NCBI GenBank assembly: GCA_041395325.1
Contig: JAWLAT010000022.1
Coordinates: forward strand, 1 to 64,000
Reading direction: 5' to 3'
From: JAWLAT01 sp041395325
GTDB lineage: Bacteria > Pseudomonadota > Gammaproteobacteria > Xanthomonadales > SZUA-5
Length of the DNA: 64,000 nucleotides
Below the pieces are notes generated by a model. The model ran no database searches and was not told the DNA's origin. It was given only the letters and a program-made list of their open reading frames with translations. The position numbers were made by a program, and so were the translations under genes. Position 1 is the stretch's first letter; the number at the start of each line of letters is the position of its first letter. Of the stretch, positions 1 to 7,240 are shown piece by piece.

Positions 1-684
1 CTGGCCTTCGCCCCGTTGCTGCGTCCCTTGCTGGCCCGTCAGGCGGCGCGACGAACCCTGCTGGTGCTGACCGGATTCCTGGTCGCCATCATGGTCGGCG
101 GCAGTCTGTGGGCGCTGCTGGGCACACCGCGCTTTGCAGAACGCATCGCGCTGGAGCAGGGCGTTCGGCCCTGGTACTGGTTTGGTGCGGTCGGGCTGAT
201 CGGTGCCGCGGCGATGCTGCTCTGGCACCGCCGAGCCCATCTGGCCTGGGGCGCACTGATGCTTGCCTTGTGGACCGGCTATGGCCTGTTCGGCTACCCC
301 GCGATGAACGATGCCCGCTCCGGCCGTGGCCTGCTGGCCAGGGCGGAATCGGCCATGCCCGCCGATGCAACGCTGGCCCTGGCCAACGTACCCGAGCAGA
401 TGTTGCTGCAGGCCCCGGAAACGGCTTTTGCCTTCGGCTTCAAGCGACCCGCGCATGAACAGCTCACGGCCGCCTTCGACTGGCTGCGCGCCGCATCGAC
501 GCATTGGTTGCTGACGCACGGTGAACCACTGGATGCCTGTCTGGACGGCGACCGCGGGATCGATCTGGGCTGGTCGAATCGCCGCCACTGGTACTTGCTG
601 CAGGCCCATGCAATCGTTACAGATTGTGTCCCTATCGACCGACGCCAGACCCTGGACCCTGCGCCCGACGAGACTGACGACTGA
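1..684 (+). CDS. ArnT-like GT39 glycosyltransferase, C-terminal part (5' end outside window)
   Basis: The reading frame is open from base 1, so the true start lies upstream; about 227 residues are visible. Three hydrophobic helices (around residues 18-43, 57-75 and 80-98) are followed by a soluble C-terminal region of about 125 residues. This matches the C-terminal layout of GT39/ArnT-type enzymes, which move a sugar from an undecaprenyl-phosphate carrier onto lipid A or a protein at the periplasmic face of the inner membrane. The stop overlaps the start of the next gene (TGATG), and a GT2 and a LAB_N protein follow, which supports a lipid-linked sugar transfer operon. The catalytic N-terminal loops are not in the window, so donor and acceptor cannot be inferred. 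Confidence 0.7.
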   Translation: MAFAPLLRPLLARQAARRTLLVLTGFLVAIMVGGSLWALLGTPRFAERIALEQGVRPWYWFGAVGLIGAAAMLLWHRRAHLAWGALMLALWTGYGLFGYPAMNDARSGRGLLARAESAMPADATLALANVPEQMLLQAPETAFAFGFKRPAHEQLTAAFDWLRAASTHWLLTHGEPLDACLDGDRGIDLGWSNRRHWYLLQAHAIVTDCVPIDRRQTLDPAPDETDD

Positions 685-1421
685 TGTCCAACCCCCGCAT
701 ATCCGTAGTGGTTCCGGCACACAACGAAGCCGGCTGCCTGCCGTCGCTGCTGGACGAAATCGTGACCGCATTTGCAGAGTCGGGCGGCCTGGAGATCATC
801 GTCGTCGACGACGCCAGCAGTGACGGCACGAATTCGGTGCTGCACGACGCGCAACTGCGACTGCCGATGCTGCGGGTGCTGCGTCACCAGCGGCAGATCG
901 GCCAGAGCGGGGCCTTGCTGACCGGCGTCTGGGCCGCGCGCGGCCAATGGATCGGCACACTCGATGGTGACGGCCAGAACGACCCCGCCGACCTGCCACG
1001 CCTGCTGCAGGCCATCGAGGAGCGGCAGGATCCGAACCTCAAGCTGATCCAGGGCTGGCGCGTCAGTCGGCGCGACACCTGGCTCAAGCGCATCTCATCG
1101 AAGATCGCCAACAGGGTCAGGCGCGGACTGCTGGGTGACGCCACGCCGGATTCCGGCTGCGGCATTCGCGTGATCGAGCGTGACACCTTGCGGCGCCTGC
1201 CAGCCTTCAATCACATGCATCGCTTCATTCCCGCACTGGTCCGCCAGCAAGGCTGGCAGATCGACAGTCTGCCGGTGAACCACCGGCCACGCGGTGCCGG
1301 CAGCTCGCACTATGGCCTGTTCGGCCGCCTCGGCGCCGGCGTGGTCGATCTGCTCGGCGTGGCCTGGCTGGGCCGGCGGACCCGGCGTGCAGGCGTCCAG
1401 GAAATCAATCCCCCGACATGA
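684..1421 (+). CDS. GT2 family glycosyltransferase (dolichol-phosphate mannosyltransferase / ArnC-like)
   Basis: A 245-residue protein that opens with the GT2 signature ISVVVPAHNE and carries VVDDASSDGT and then the DGDGQNDP metal/nucleotide-sugar site near residue 92. Such enzymes transfer a sugar from a nucleotide donor to polyprenyl phosphate at the cytoplasmic face of the inner membrane. There is no C-terminal transmembrane pair, so it resembles DPM1 more than full-length ArnC. Its start shares one base with the upstream GT39 stop, and its last four bases overlap the next start (ATGA). It probably makes the lipid-linked sugar that the GT39 protein uses. The sugar is unknown. Confidence 0.85.
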   Translation: MSNPRISVVVPAHNEAGCLPSLLDEIVTAFAESGGLEIIVVDDASSDGTNSVLHDAQLRLPMLRVLRHQRQIGQSGALLTGVWAARGQWIGTLDGDGQNDPADLPRLLQAIEERQDPNLKLIQGWRVSRRDTWLKRISSKIANRVRRGLLGDATPDSGCGIRVIERDTLRRLPAFNHMHRFIPALVRQQGWQIDSLPVNHRPRGAGSSHYGLFGRLGAGVVDLLGVAWLGRRTRRAGVQEINPPT

Positions 1422-2143
1422 ATCTTGCCCATCCCCTCTGGTTTGCCATCGGCCTACTCGCGCAGCTGGCCTTTGCCGGCCGCTTCCTGTCGCAATGGAT
1501 CCTCTCCGAGCGCGCCCGTCGTAGCCTGCTGCCACGACATTTCTGGCAGCTCAGTCTGTGTGGCGCGGTTCTGCTGCTGGCCTATGCCAGTCATCAGCGT
1601 GACCCGGTGATTGCCAGTGGCCAACTGCTCGGCCTGGCCATCTATTTGCGCAATCTGCAGCTGCTTCGTCGTGCCCAGCATGAACCGGCCGGACGTTTCC
1701 TGTTGCCTTGGCTGCTGCTCTCCAGCGGCAGCATCGCGGTCGGGCTGCTGAGTCACAACGAGCCCCTGTCTGCGCTGGTGACCCGCAGCGAGTCCAACTG
1801 GATCGTGCTCGGCTTCATCGGGCAGGTGCTGTTCACCGGCCGCTTCGTGGTGCAGCTGTACTACTCCGAGCGCGCGCGAACCTCGGTGAATCCGGTGCAG
1901 TTCTGGTATCTGTCGTTGAGCGGCAGCCTGCTGCTGCTGGCCTATGCACTGCACACGCGCGACGCCATCATCATCCTCGGCCAGAGCTTCGGTCTGGTGG
2001 TCTATCTGCGCAACCTGGCGCTGATTCGTGCCCACCACAAGGTGACGGCCGCCGATCAGGCGCTCGTTCCACCGTCGCCGGAATCGACGCCGGAATCGAC
2101 TGAGGACAGTTCTGCCTCTGCCGAGGCATCGGCGCTGCGCTGA
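1418..2143 (+). CDS. Membrane protein with two tandem LAB_N (lipid-A-disaccharide synthase N-terminal-like) domains
   Basis: This 241-residue protein contains the same short membrane domain twice. Repeat one is about residues 8-88 and repeat two about residues 128-208. Both read G(R)FxxQxxxSERAR, then a W(Q/Y)LSLxG helix, LLLAYAxHxRD and a closing YLRNLxL(L/I)R. LAB_N domains usually occur once, in small proteins beside lipid carrier glycosyltransferases, and their chemistry is not settled. The tail from about residue 215 is Ser/Glu/Pro-rich and probably disordered. The ATGA overlap with the GT2 gene places it in the same operon, where it likely assists transfer of the lipid-linked sugar. Confidence 0.8.
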   Translation: MNLAHPLWFAIGLLAQLAFAGRFLSQWILSERARRSLLPRHFWQLSLCGAVLLLAYASHQRDPVIASGQLLGLAIYLRNLQLLRRAQHEPAGRFLLPWLLLSSGSIAVGLLSHNEPLSALVTRSESNWIVLGFIGQVLFTGRFVVQLYYSERARTSVNPVQFWYLSLSGSLLLLAYALHTRDAIIILGQSFGLVVYLRNLALIRAHHKVTAADQALVPPSPESTPESTEDSSASAEASALR

Positions 2144-2248
2144 AGCTTCGGAGCAATGGCGGTTGCGATCGGCACCCCGTTTGGACGCGCACCACACAAG
2201 GCACAATGCCCCGCCGGCGCGACCGCGCCACCGTTGAGGTATCCGGCG

Positions 2249-3607
2249 ATGCGCCGCCTTGCCCTGATGCTCTGTGCCCTGGCCTGTGCGCCGACACTGC
2301 GCGCCGCGAGTTTTGCTGTGGATCGTCTGGACGACGCGGTGGACATGCTGCCCGGCGATGGTGTGTGCCTGGCGATCGGTGGCGGCTGTACGCTGCGCGC
2401 GGCGATCCAGGAGAGCAACGCGCTGGCTGGGCCAGACACATTGCAACTGGCGGCCGGCACCCATCTGCTCACCCTTCCGGGCATCGACGAGGACCTCTCA
2501 AGCCAGGGCGATCTGGACGTCACCGATGCGCTGACGATCGAAGGGGCGGGTCCGCTGGTGACCGTCATCGACGGTGGTGCACTGGACCGCGTGCTGGATG
2601 TGCTGCCGGCAGACAGCGCCCGAGCGGTCGCACTGCGTGACCTCAGCCTGCGCAATGGTCGGCTGGACAGCTTCAGCCAGAACAGCGGCGGTGGCGCCGG
2701 TCTGCGCGTGGGTCGGCAGGTGCAGTTGCTGATCGAGCGGGTCGACATTCGCAACAACGTGTCCTCCACCTTCGTTGACGCGATGGGCCTGAGCAACCGC
2801 GGCTGCATCAATGGACAGCGGCTACGGTTGCTGGACAACTTCGATCCGGATCAGACTGGCAATGAGCGCGCCCGTGCCGGTGCCATTTACACCAGCGGTG
2901 TCGATTCCTGCCTGTCTCTCAGCGACAGCGAAATCCGCGGCAATCAAGGCGACCAGACCGGCGCCGTTTACGCCGACGACGGTGCGCCGATCACGCTCAG
3001 CCGCAGTCTGGTGGCGGACAACGAAGGTCGCGCCACCGGCGCCTTCCTGCTCAACAACAACAACGAGGTGCTGATGGACAACGTGACCATCAGCGGCAAT
3101 CGCGGCAACGGCGCGGTGCTGGTCGACGGCGGCGCCACCTTGACGCTGCGCAATTCCACGGTGACCCGCAACGTGGGCTCCTTCGGTCAGCCAGTCGTGG
3201 GCGGCATCCACGATGTACACAGCTTGCCGGGCCGCACCTTCATCAGCAACACGATCCTGTCCGGCAACGGGCCAGGCGCCCTCGGCGACGAATGCCGCGT
3301 GGTGCGTTCGCTCGATGGCGGCAATATCCTCGGCGACTCCAGCCGCTGTCAGCATCAACTGCTGCCCAGCGACCAGGTGGACGTGGATCCGGGCCTGGGG
3401 CCGCTGGCCGACCATGGCGGCTGGACGCACACGCATCTGCCTGGTCCCAATGCCATTGATCGTGGCGTGACGAGCGCCTGTCTGGCCGAGGATCAGCGCG
3501 GGGTGACCCGGCCGCAGGACGGTGATGGCGACGGCTTGGCCGATTGCGATGTGGGCGCCACGGAGTGGGTTGACCCGACGGCGCTGTTCGCCGACGGTTT
3601 CGAATAG
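2249..3607 (+). CDS. Secreted CSLREA-domain / parallel beta-helix protein, copy 1
   Basis: The start at 2249 is chosen because GAGGT lies about 9 nt upstream and a clean signal peptide follows (MRRLALMLCALACAPTLRA). The 452-residue product begins with FAVDRLDDAVD and the cysteine-containing CTLRAAIQESNAL block, the CSLREA-type motif, followed by beta-helix-like repeats rich in Asn, Gly and Asp (RNGRL, IRGNQG, ISGNRGN, LSGNGPG). A 'PNAIDRG' stretch near the end resembles choice-of-anchor Q domains. The extreme C-terminus is LFADGFE. It is probably exported and possibly surface-attached, with no enzyme activity evident. The next gene is a paralogue of nearly equal length. Confidence 0.8.
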   Translation: MRRLALMLCALACAPTLRAASFAVDRLDDAVDMLPGDGVCLAIGGGCTLRAAIQESNALAGPDTLQLAAGTHLLTLPGIDEDLSSQGDLDVTDALTIEGAGPLVTVIDGGALDRVLDVLPADSARAVALRDLSLRNGRLDSFSQNSGGGAGLRVGRQVQLLIERVDIRNNVSSTFVDAMGLSNRGCINGQRLRLLDNFDPDQTGNERARAGAIYTSGVDSCLSLSDSEIRGNQGDQTGAVYADDGAPITLSRSLVADNEGRATGAFLLNNNNEVLMDNVTISGNRGNGAVLVDGGATLTLRNSTVTRNVGSFGQPVVGGIHDVHSLPGRTFISNTILSGNGPGALGDECRVVRSLDGGNILGDSSRCQHQLLPSDQVDVDPGLGPLADHGGWTHTHLPGPNAIDRGVTSACLAEDQRGVTRPQDGDGDGLADCDVGATEWVDPTALFADGFE

Positions 3608-3741
3608 TCCCCTGAGCCAGCGCGTGTGCAGCCGATATCGACGACCACTCGACGATCTGCCCGTTACAGCACACGCTGCGACATCGGCGCTGCAGCGCTG
3701 AAACAATCCGCGCTCAGCGGCGCGAGGGTCTGCTGGATGCC

Positions 3742-5097
3742 ATGATGCGAAGCGCGGCCTTGTTGTTCTGCAGCTTGCTGACTCCCACGGCGTGGGCCGC
3801 CAGCTTCACCGTCGATCGCCTCGACGACGCGGTTGACCAGAGCCCGGGAGATGGTCAGTGCCTGTCCGTTACCGGCGGCTGCACGCTGCGCGCCGCCGTG
3901 CAGGAGTGCAATGCGCTGGCCGGCGCGGACGAGATCATTCTGGGTGCTGGCACGCACATCTTGTCGCTTGTTGGAACCGATGAAGATATGGGCGCCAGCG
4001 GTGATCTGGACATCACCGATGCCCTGAGCATCAGCGGTGTGGGTACCGCAGCGACATTGATCGATGCTTCAGCGCTGGACCGGGTTCTGGACCTGTTGCC
4101 TGGCGTCCCCGACTACCACGTGAGCCTGCAGGACCTCACCCTGCGCAACGGTCGCCTTGAACTGATTGCCTTCAGCGACGGCGGTGCCGGCATGCGGGTC
4201 GGTGCAGGCGTGCAGTTGCAGCTGGACCGGGTCGACATTCGCGACAACACGGCACCGAATCAGATCGACGCGATTGGTTTGAGCAATCGGGGTTGCATCA
4301 CCGGCAACCGCGTGCGCCTGCTCGATAATCTCGACCCGGCGGCAACAGACTTCACGATGGCCTTGGCCGGCGCCATCGCAGTCGCTGGTGAGGATTCCTG
4401 CCTGACCCTGATCGACAGCGAGATTCGCGGCAATCAGGGCAGCCATGCCGGTGCCATTCGTGCCGATGAGGGTGCCCCGTTCACGCTGCGGCGCAGTCTG
4501 GTGACGGGAAACAGCGGTGGCGCCAGCGGCGCGTTCCTGCTCAACAATTTCAACGACGTGCTGCTGGAAAACGTCACCATCAGCGGCAATCTCGGTGACG
4601 GGGCGATCCTGGTCGATGGTGGCGCTCTGCTGACCGTGATCAATTCGACCATCACCAACAACACCGGGCTGTTCTCTCAACCGGTTGTCGGCGGTATCCA
4701 CGATGTGCATGGCGGCTTCGGACGCACCTTCATCAGCAACACCATCCTGTCCGGCAACGGCCCGGGCTTTCTGTCCGACGACTGCCGTGTGATCCAGTCC
4801 CTGGATGGCGGCAACATTCTCGGCGATTCCGCGCGCTGCCAGCACCAGACCTTGCCCAGCGATCAGCTCGATGTGGACCCGGGCCTGGGGCTACTGGCCG
4901 ACAACGGAGGGCCGACCCAGACGCATCTGCCTGGACCCAATGCCATCGACCACGGTGTCAACAGCGCCTGCCTGCCTGATGACCAGCGCGGCCTCGATCG
5001 ACCCCAGGACGGCGATGGCGACGGTCAGCCCGTGTGTGATGTCGGCGCGGTCGAAGCGATCGACGACGACACGATTTTCGCCGACGGCTACGAGTAG
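3742..5097 (+). CDS. Secreted CSLREA-domain / parallel beta-helix protein, copy 2
   Basis: At 451 residues this is the tandem paralogue of the gene at 2249. It shares the FTVDRLDDAVDQSPGDG opening, the CTLRAAVQECNAL block, the HDVHGG and TFISNTILSGNGPG stretches, and the C-terminus IFADGYE. The signal peptide is MMRSAALLFCSLLTPTAWA. Similarity extends to the DNA over most of the gene, so this is a fairly recent duplication. A 134-nt spacer separates the copies and may hold a separate promoter. The role is unknown; the predicted fold suggests an adhesive or carbohydrate-facing exoprotein. Confidence 0.8.
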   Translation: MMRSAALLFCSLLTPTAWAASFTVDRLDDAVDQSPGDGQCLSVTGGCTLRAAVQECNALAGADEIILGAGTHILSLVGTDEDMGASGDLDITDALSISGVGTAATLIDASALDRVLDLLPGVPDYHVSLQDLTLRNGRLELIAFSDGGAGMRVGAGVQLQLDRVDIRDNTAPNQIDAIGLSNRGCITGNRVRLLDNLDPAATDFTMALAGAIAVAGEDSCLTLIDSEIRGNQGSHAGAIRADEGAPFTLRRSLVTGNSGGASGAFLLNNFNDVLLENVTISGNLGDGAILVDGGALLTVINSTITNNTGLFSQPVVGGIHDVHGGFGRTFISNTILSGNGPGFLSDDCRVIQSLDGGNILGDSARCQHQTLPSDQLDVDPGLGLLADNGGPTQTHLPGPNAIDHGVNSACLPDDQRGLDRPQDGDGDGQPVCDVGAVEAIDDDTIFADGYE

Positions 5098-5285
5098 CCG
5101 CAGCGTCGTCGGACCTGGATCAGGCCTCGCTGTGTTCTGACCTGATCAACAGCGACTGCTTCGTCGCAGATTCCGCCGACCTTCGCTCGGTACAGCCATG
5201 CGCCGACGAGGACGTCGGCGGTCCCAGGTCATGCATCGCGGTCGCTGGAAACACCCCCGTCAACGCGCTTGCATTCCGACCCGAC

Positions 5286-5323
5286 TGAGCATACTGTGTA
5301 TATCGACATGCACACTATGCTCA
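5286..5323. promoter_or_regulatory. Long palindrome, likely operator of the GntR/YtrA-type regulator
   Basis: A 38-bp imperfect palindrome. The outer 8 bp are perfect (TGAGCATA / TATGCTCA) and the inner 20 bp (TGTGTATATCGACATGCACA) match their reverse complement at 16 of 20 positions. It spans both candidate ATG codons (5308 and 5317) of the GntR gene, which fits autorepression by a dimeric regulator. Confidence 0.6.
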
Positions 5324-5697
5324 CCATCTCGCAGACCGATCCGCGACCGATGTATCTGCAGATCGTCGAGCAGATCCGGCACCGCATTGCCATCGGCGAC
5401 TGGGCGCCGGGCCAGGAATTGCCATCGATCCGGGCTCTGGCGGTGGAGTTGCAGGTGAGCGTCATCACGGTCAAGCGCGCCTATTCGGATCTGGAGCACG
5501 CTGGCGCGATCGTGACCCGCCAGGGGCGCGGCACCTTCGTGGCCGAGACCACCGGCCTGGGCTCGACGCTGACCGAGCAAGCCATCGACGAGCACCTGCA
5601 GGCGGCCGTGGACGCAGCCCGCTTGCTGGGTTGGGACGAGACGACGCTACAGGCCCGGCTGCAACAGCGGCTGGCCGCGATCAAGGCAAGGGAGTGA
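5308..5697 (+). CDS. GntR-family (YtrA subfamily) transcriptional regulator
   Basis: A short 129-residue GntR protein with the winged helix at residues 10-80 (PMYLQIVEQI, then GQELPSIRALA, SVITVKRAYSDLE and RQGRGTFV). Only a short helical tail follows, as in the YtrA subfamily, which usually controls adjacent ABC transporter genes. The start could be ATG 5308 or ATG 5317; no good Shine-Dalgarno precedes either, and a palindrome covers both. The next gene begins 5 nt after the stop, so the regulator and transporter genes form one operon. It probably represses the operon in response to membrane or antibiotic stress, by analogy with the family; the effector is unknown. Confidence 0.85.
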   Translation: MHTMLTISQTDPRPMYLQIVEQIRHRIAIGDWAPGQELPSIRALAVELQVSVITVKRAYSDLEHAGAIVTRQGRGTFVAETTGLGSTLTEQAIDEHLQAAVDAARLLGWDETTLQARLQQRLAAIKARE

Positions 5698-5702
5698 CCC
5701 AC

Positions 5703-6596
5703 ATGGAAGCCGCGCTGGAATTGCAGGGCGTGAGCAAGCGCTATCGCTATTTCTCGCTGGAGCCGCTGTCGCTGAGCCTGCAGCCGGGTCAGATCCTCGG
5801 CCTGGTGGGACCGGCCGGCGCCGGCAAGTCGACGCTGCTGCGTCTGATCTTGGGCCTGGTGCACGCCGACGCCGGCCAGATCCGCGTGCTGGGTCAGCCG
5901 ATGCCGACGGCACAGGCGCTGGCCAAGGCGGACGTTGGTTATGTCAGCCGCGACATGGGCCTGTTCGGCAGCGCCACGCTGGACTGGCACATGCGCTGGG
6001 TGGCCAGCATCTATCCCGGCTGGGATGAGGCGCTGGCGCAGCGCTTGCTCAAGCACTTCGCGCTGCACCCCGGTCAGCGCGCTCGGCAGCTGTCCAGCGG
6101 CGAACGCATGAAGGCGCTGCTGCTGCTGACGCTAGCGCGGCGGCCACGGCTGCTGCTGCTCGATGAACCGACCAGCGGCCTGGACCCAGTGGCGCGGCAG
6201 GAGATCCTGGGCGAGTTGCTGGCGGTGGTCGAGGACCCCGCGCGCACGGTGCTGCTGTCCTCCCATCACACCCAGGACATCGAACGCATCTGCGATCGCA
6301 TCGCCTTCCTCGATCGCGGTCGGCTGGTCGCCGACGACGACACCGACAGCTACCTGCAGCGCTGGCGCCGGCTGTCGCTTGATCTGCCAGTCGATGGCGT
6401 GCTGCCGGACGTCGCCGGCACGGTCGAACTGCGCCGTGACGGGCGCAGTGCGGTGCTGCTGACGGCGGACTACCAGCCGACGCTGGAAGCCGCGCTGAGC
6501 GCCGCCGGCATCACGGTGCACCAGTCGCAGCGGCTGACGTTGGAAGAGATCTTCGTGGCCAGCGTGATGCAACACCGACAGGAGCGCGGCGAATGA
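5703..6596 (+). CDS. ABC transporter ATP-binding protein
   Basis: A 297-residue ABC ATPase. Walker A is GPAGAGKST (residues 36-44), the signature is LSSGERM (130-136, a variant of LSGGQ), Walker B is LLLLDEPTSG (about 149-158) and the switch histidine is in SSHHT (188). The C-terminal 80 residues form the accessory region common in drug and bacitracin-type exporters. The ATG at 5703 follows GGGAG with good spacing. It ends in a 4-nt ATGA overlap with the permease at 6593, its presumed partner. The substrate is unknown. Confidence 0.9.
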   Translation: MEAALELQGVSKRYRYFSLEPLSLSLQPGQILGLVGPAGAGKSTLLRLILGLVHADAGQIRVLGQPMPTAQALAKADVGYVSRDMGLFGSATLDWHMRWVASIYPGWDEALAQRLLKHFALHPGQRARQLSSGERMKALLLLTLARRPRLLLLDEPTSGLDPVARQEILGELLAVVEDPARTVLLSSHHTQDIERICDRIAFLDRGRLVADDDTDSYLQRWRRLSLDLPVDGVLPDVAGTVELRRDGRSAVLLTADYQPTLEAALSAAGITVHQSQRLTLEEIFVASVMQHRQERGE

Positions 6597-7240
6597 TCAC
6601 CCGGGCGATGGTCGCACTGGTCAGAAAGGATCTGTACCTGTACCGCTGGTTGATTGTCGGCACGCTGGTCGGCGGCATGCTGGCCCTGTGGCTGTCGGAT
6701 CTCGACGGCAATGTGAGCCTGGCCGGGCATATCCTGCTGGTCACGGCGATCGTCGTGCTCGGCGTGATCCTGGCCGTGCACGGACCGCTGAGCGAGCGCC
6801 AGGCGCAGAGCTACAGCTTCGTGCTGAGCCTGCCGGTATCGATTGGACAGGCCGCCGCGGCCCGGGTACTCGGTAGCCTGAGCGGTTTTCTGCTGGCCTG
6901 GGCGCCACTGCTGCTGGTCGTGCTGACTCTGCATGACGGGCCGAGTGGCGAACTGGCCTGGTTCGTCGGCCTGATGGTCTTCCTGCTGGCCAACTTCGGG
7001 TTGTTGCTGGCGCTGACCGTGCTGGGTCGCAACGAACTGTGGAGCGTGACCGGCATCGTCGTCAGCAACACCGCGGTACCGCTGTTCCAGTTGCTGGCAC
7101 TGCCGGCATTGACCCGTGGCGCCGATGGCGAACTCGCCTGGACCCCCCAACTCTTCCTGACCCTGAGCGGCCTGCTGTTGGCTGCCGCGCTGGCCCTGGG
7201 TCTGGCCCTGCTGTTCACCTCCCGGAGGGATGTGTCTTGA
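6593..7240 (+). CDS. ABC-2-type transporter permease subunit
   Basis: A 215-residue membrane protein with about six hydrophobic helices and no soluble domain. It starts on an ATGA overlap with the upstream ATPase, so the two are translationally coupled and likely form one exporter. The sequence is only recognisable at the level of ABC-2 permeases (a short cytosolic N-terminal VALVRKDLYLYRW segment followed by helices). The next gene's TTG start overlaps its stop (TTGA). Confidence 0.75.
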   Translation: MITRAMVALVRKDLYLYRWLIVGTLVGGMLALWLSDLDGNVSLAGHILLVTAIVVLGVILAVHGPLSERQAQSYSFVLSLPVSIGQAAAARVLGSLSGFLLAWAPLLLVVLTLHDGPSGELAWFVGLMVFLLANFGLLLALTVLGRNELWSVTGIVVSNTAVPLFQLLALPALTRGADGELAWTPQLFLTLSGLLLAAALALGLALLFTSRRDVS

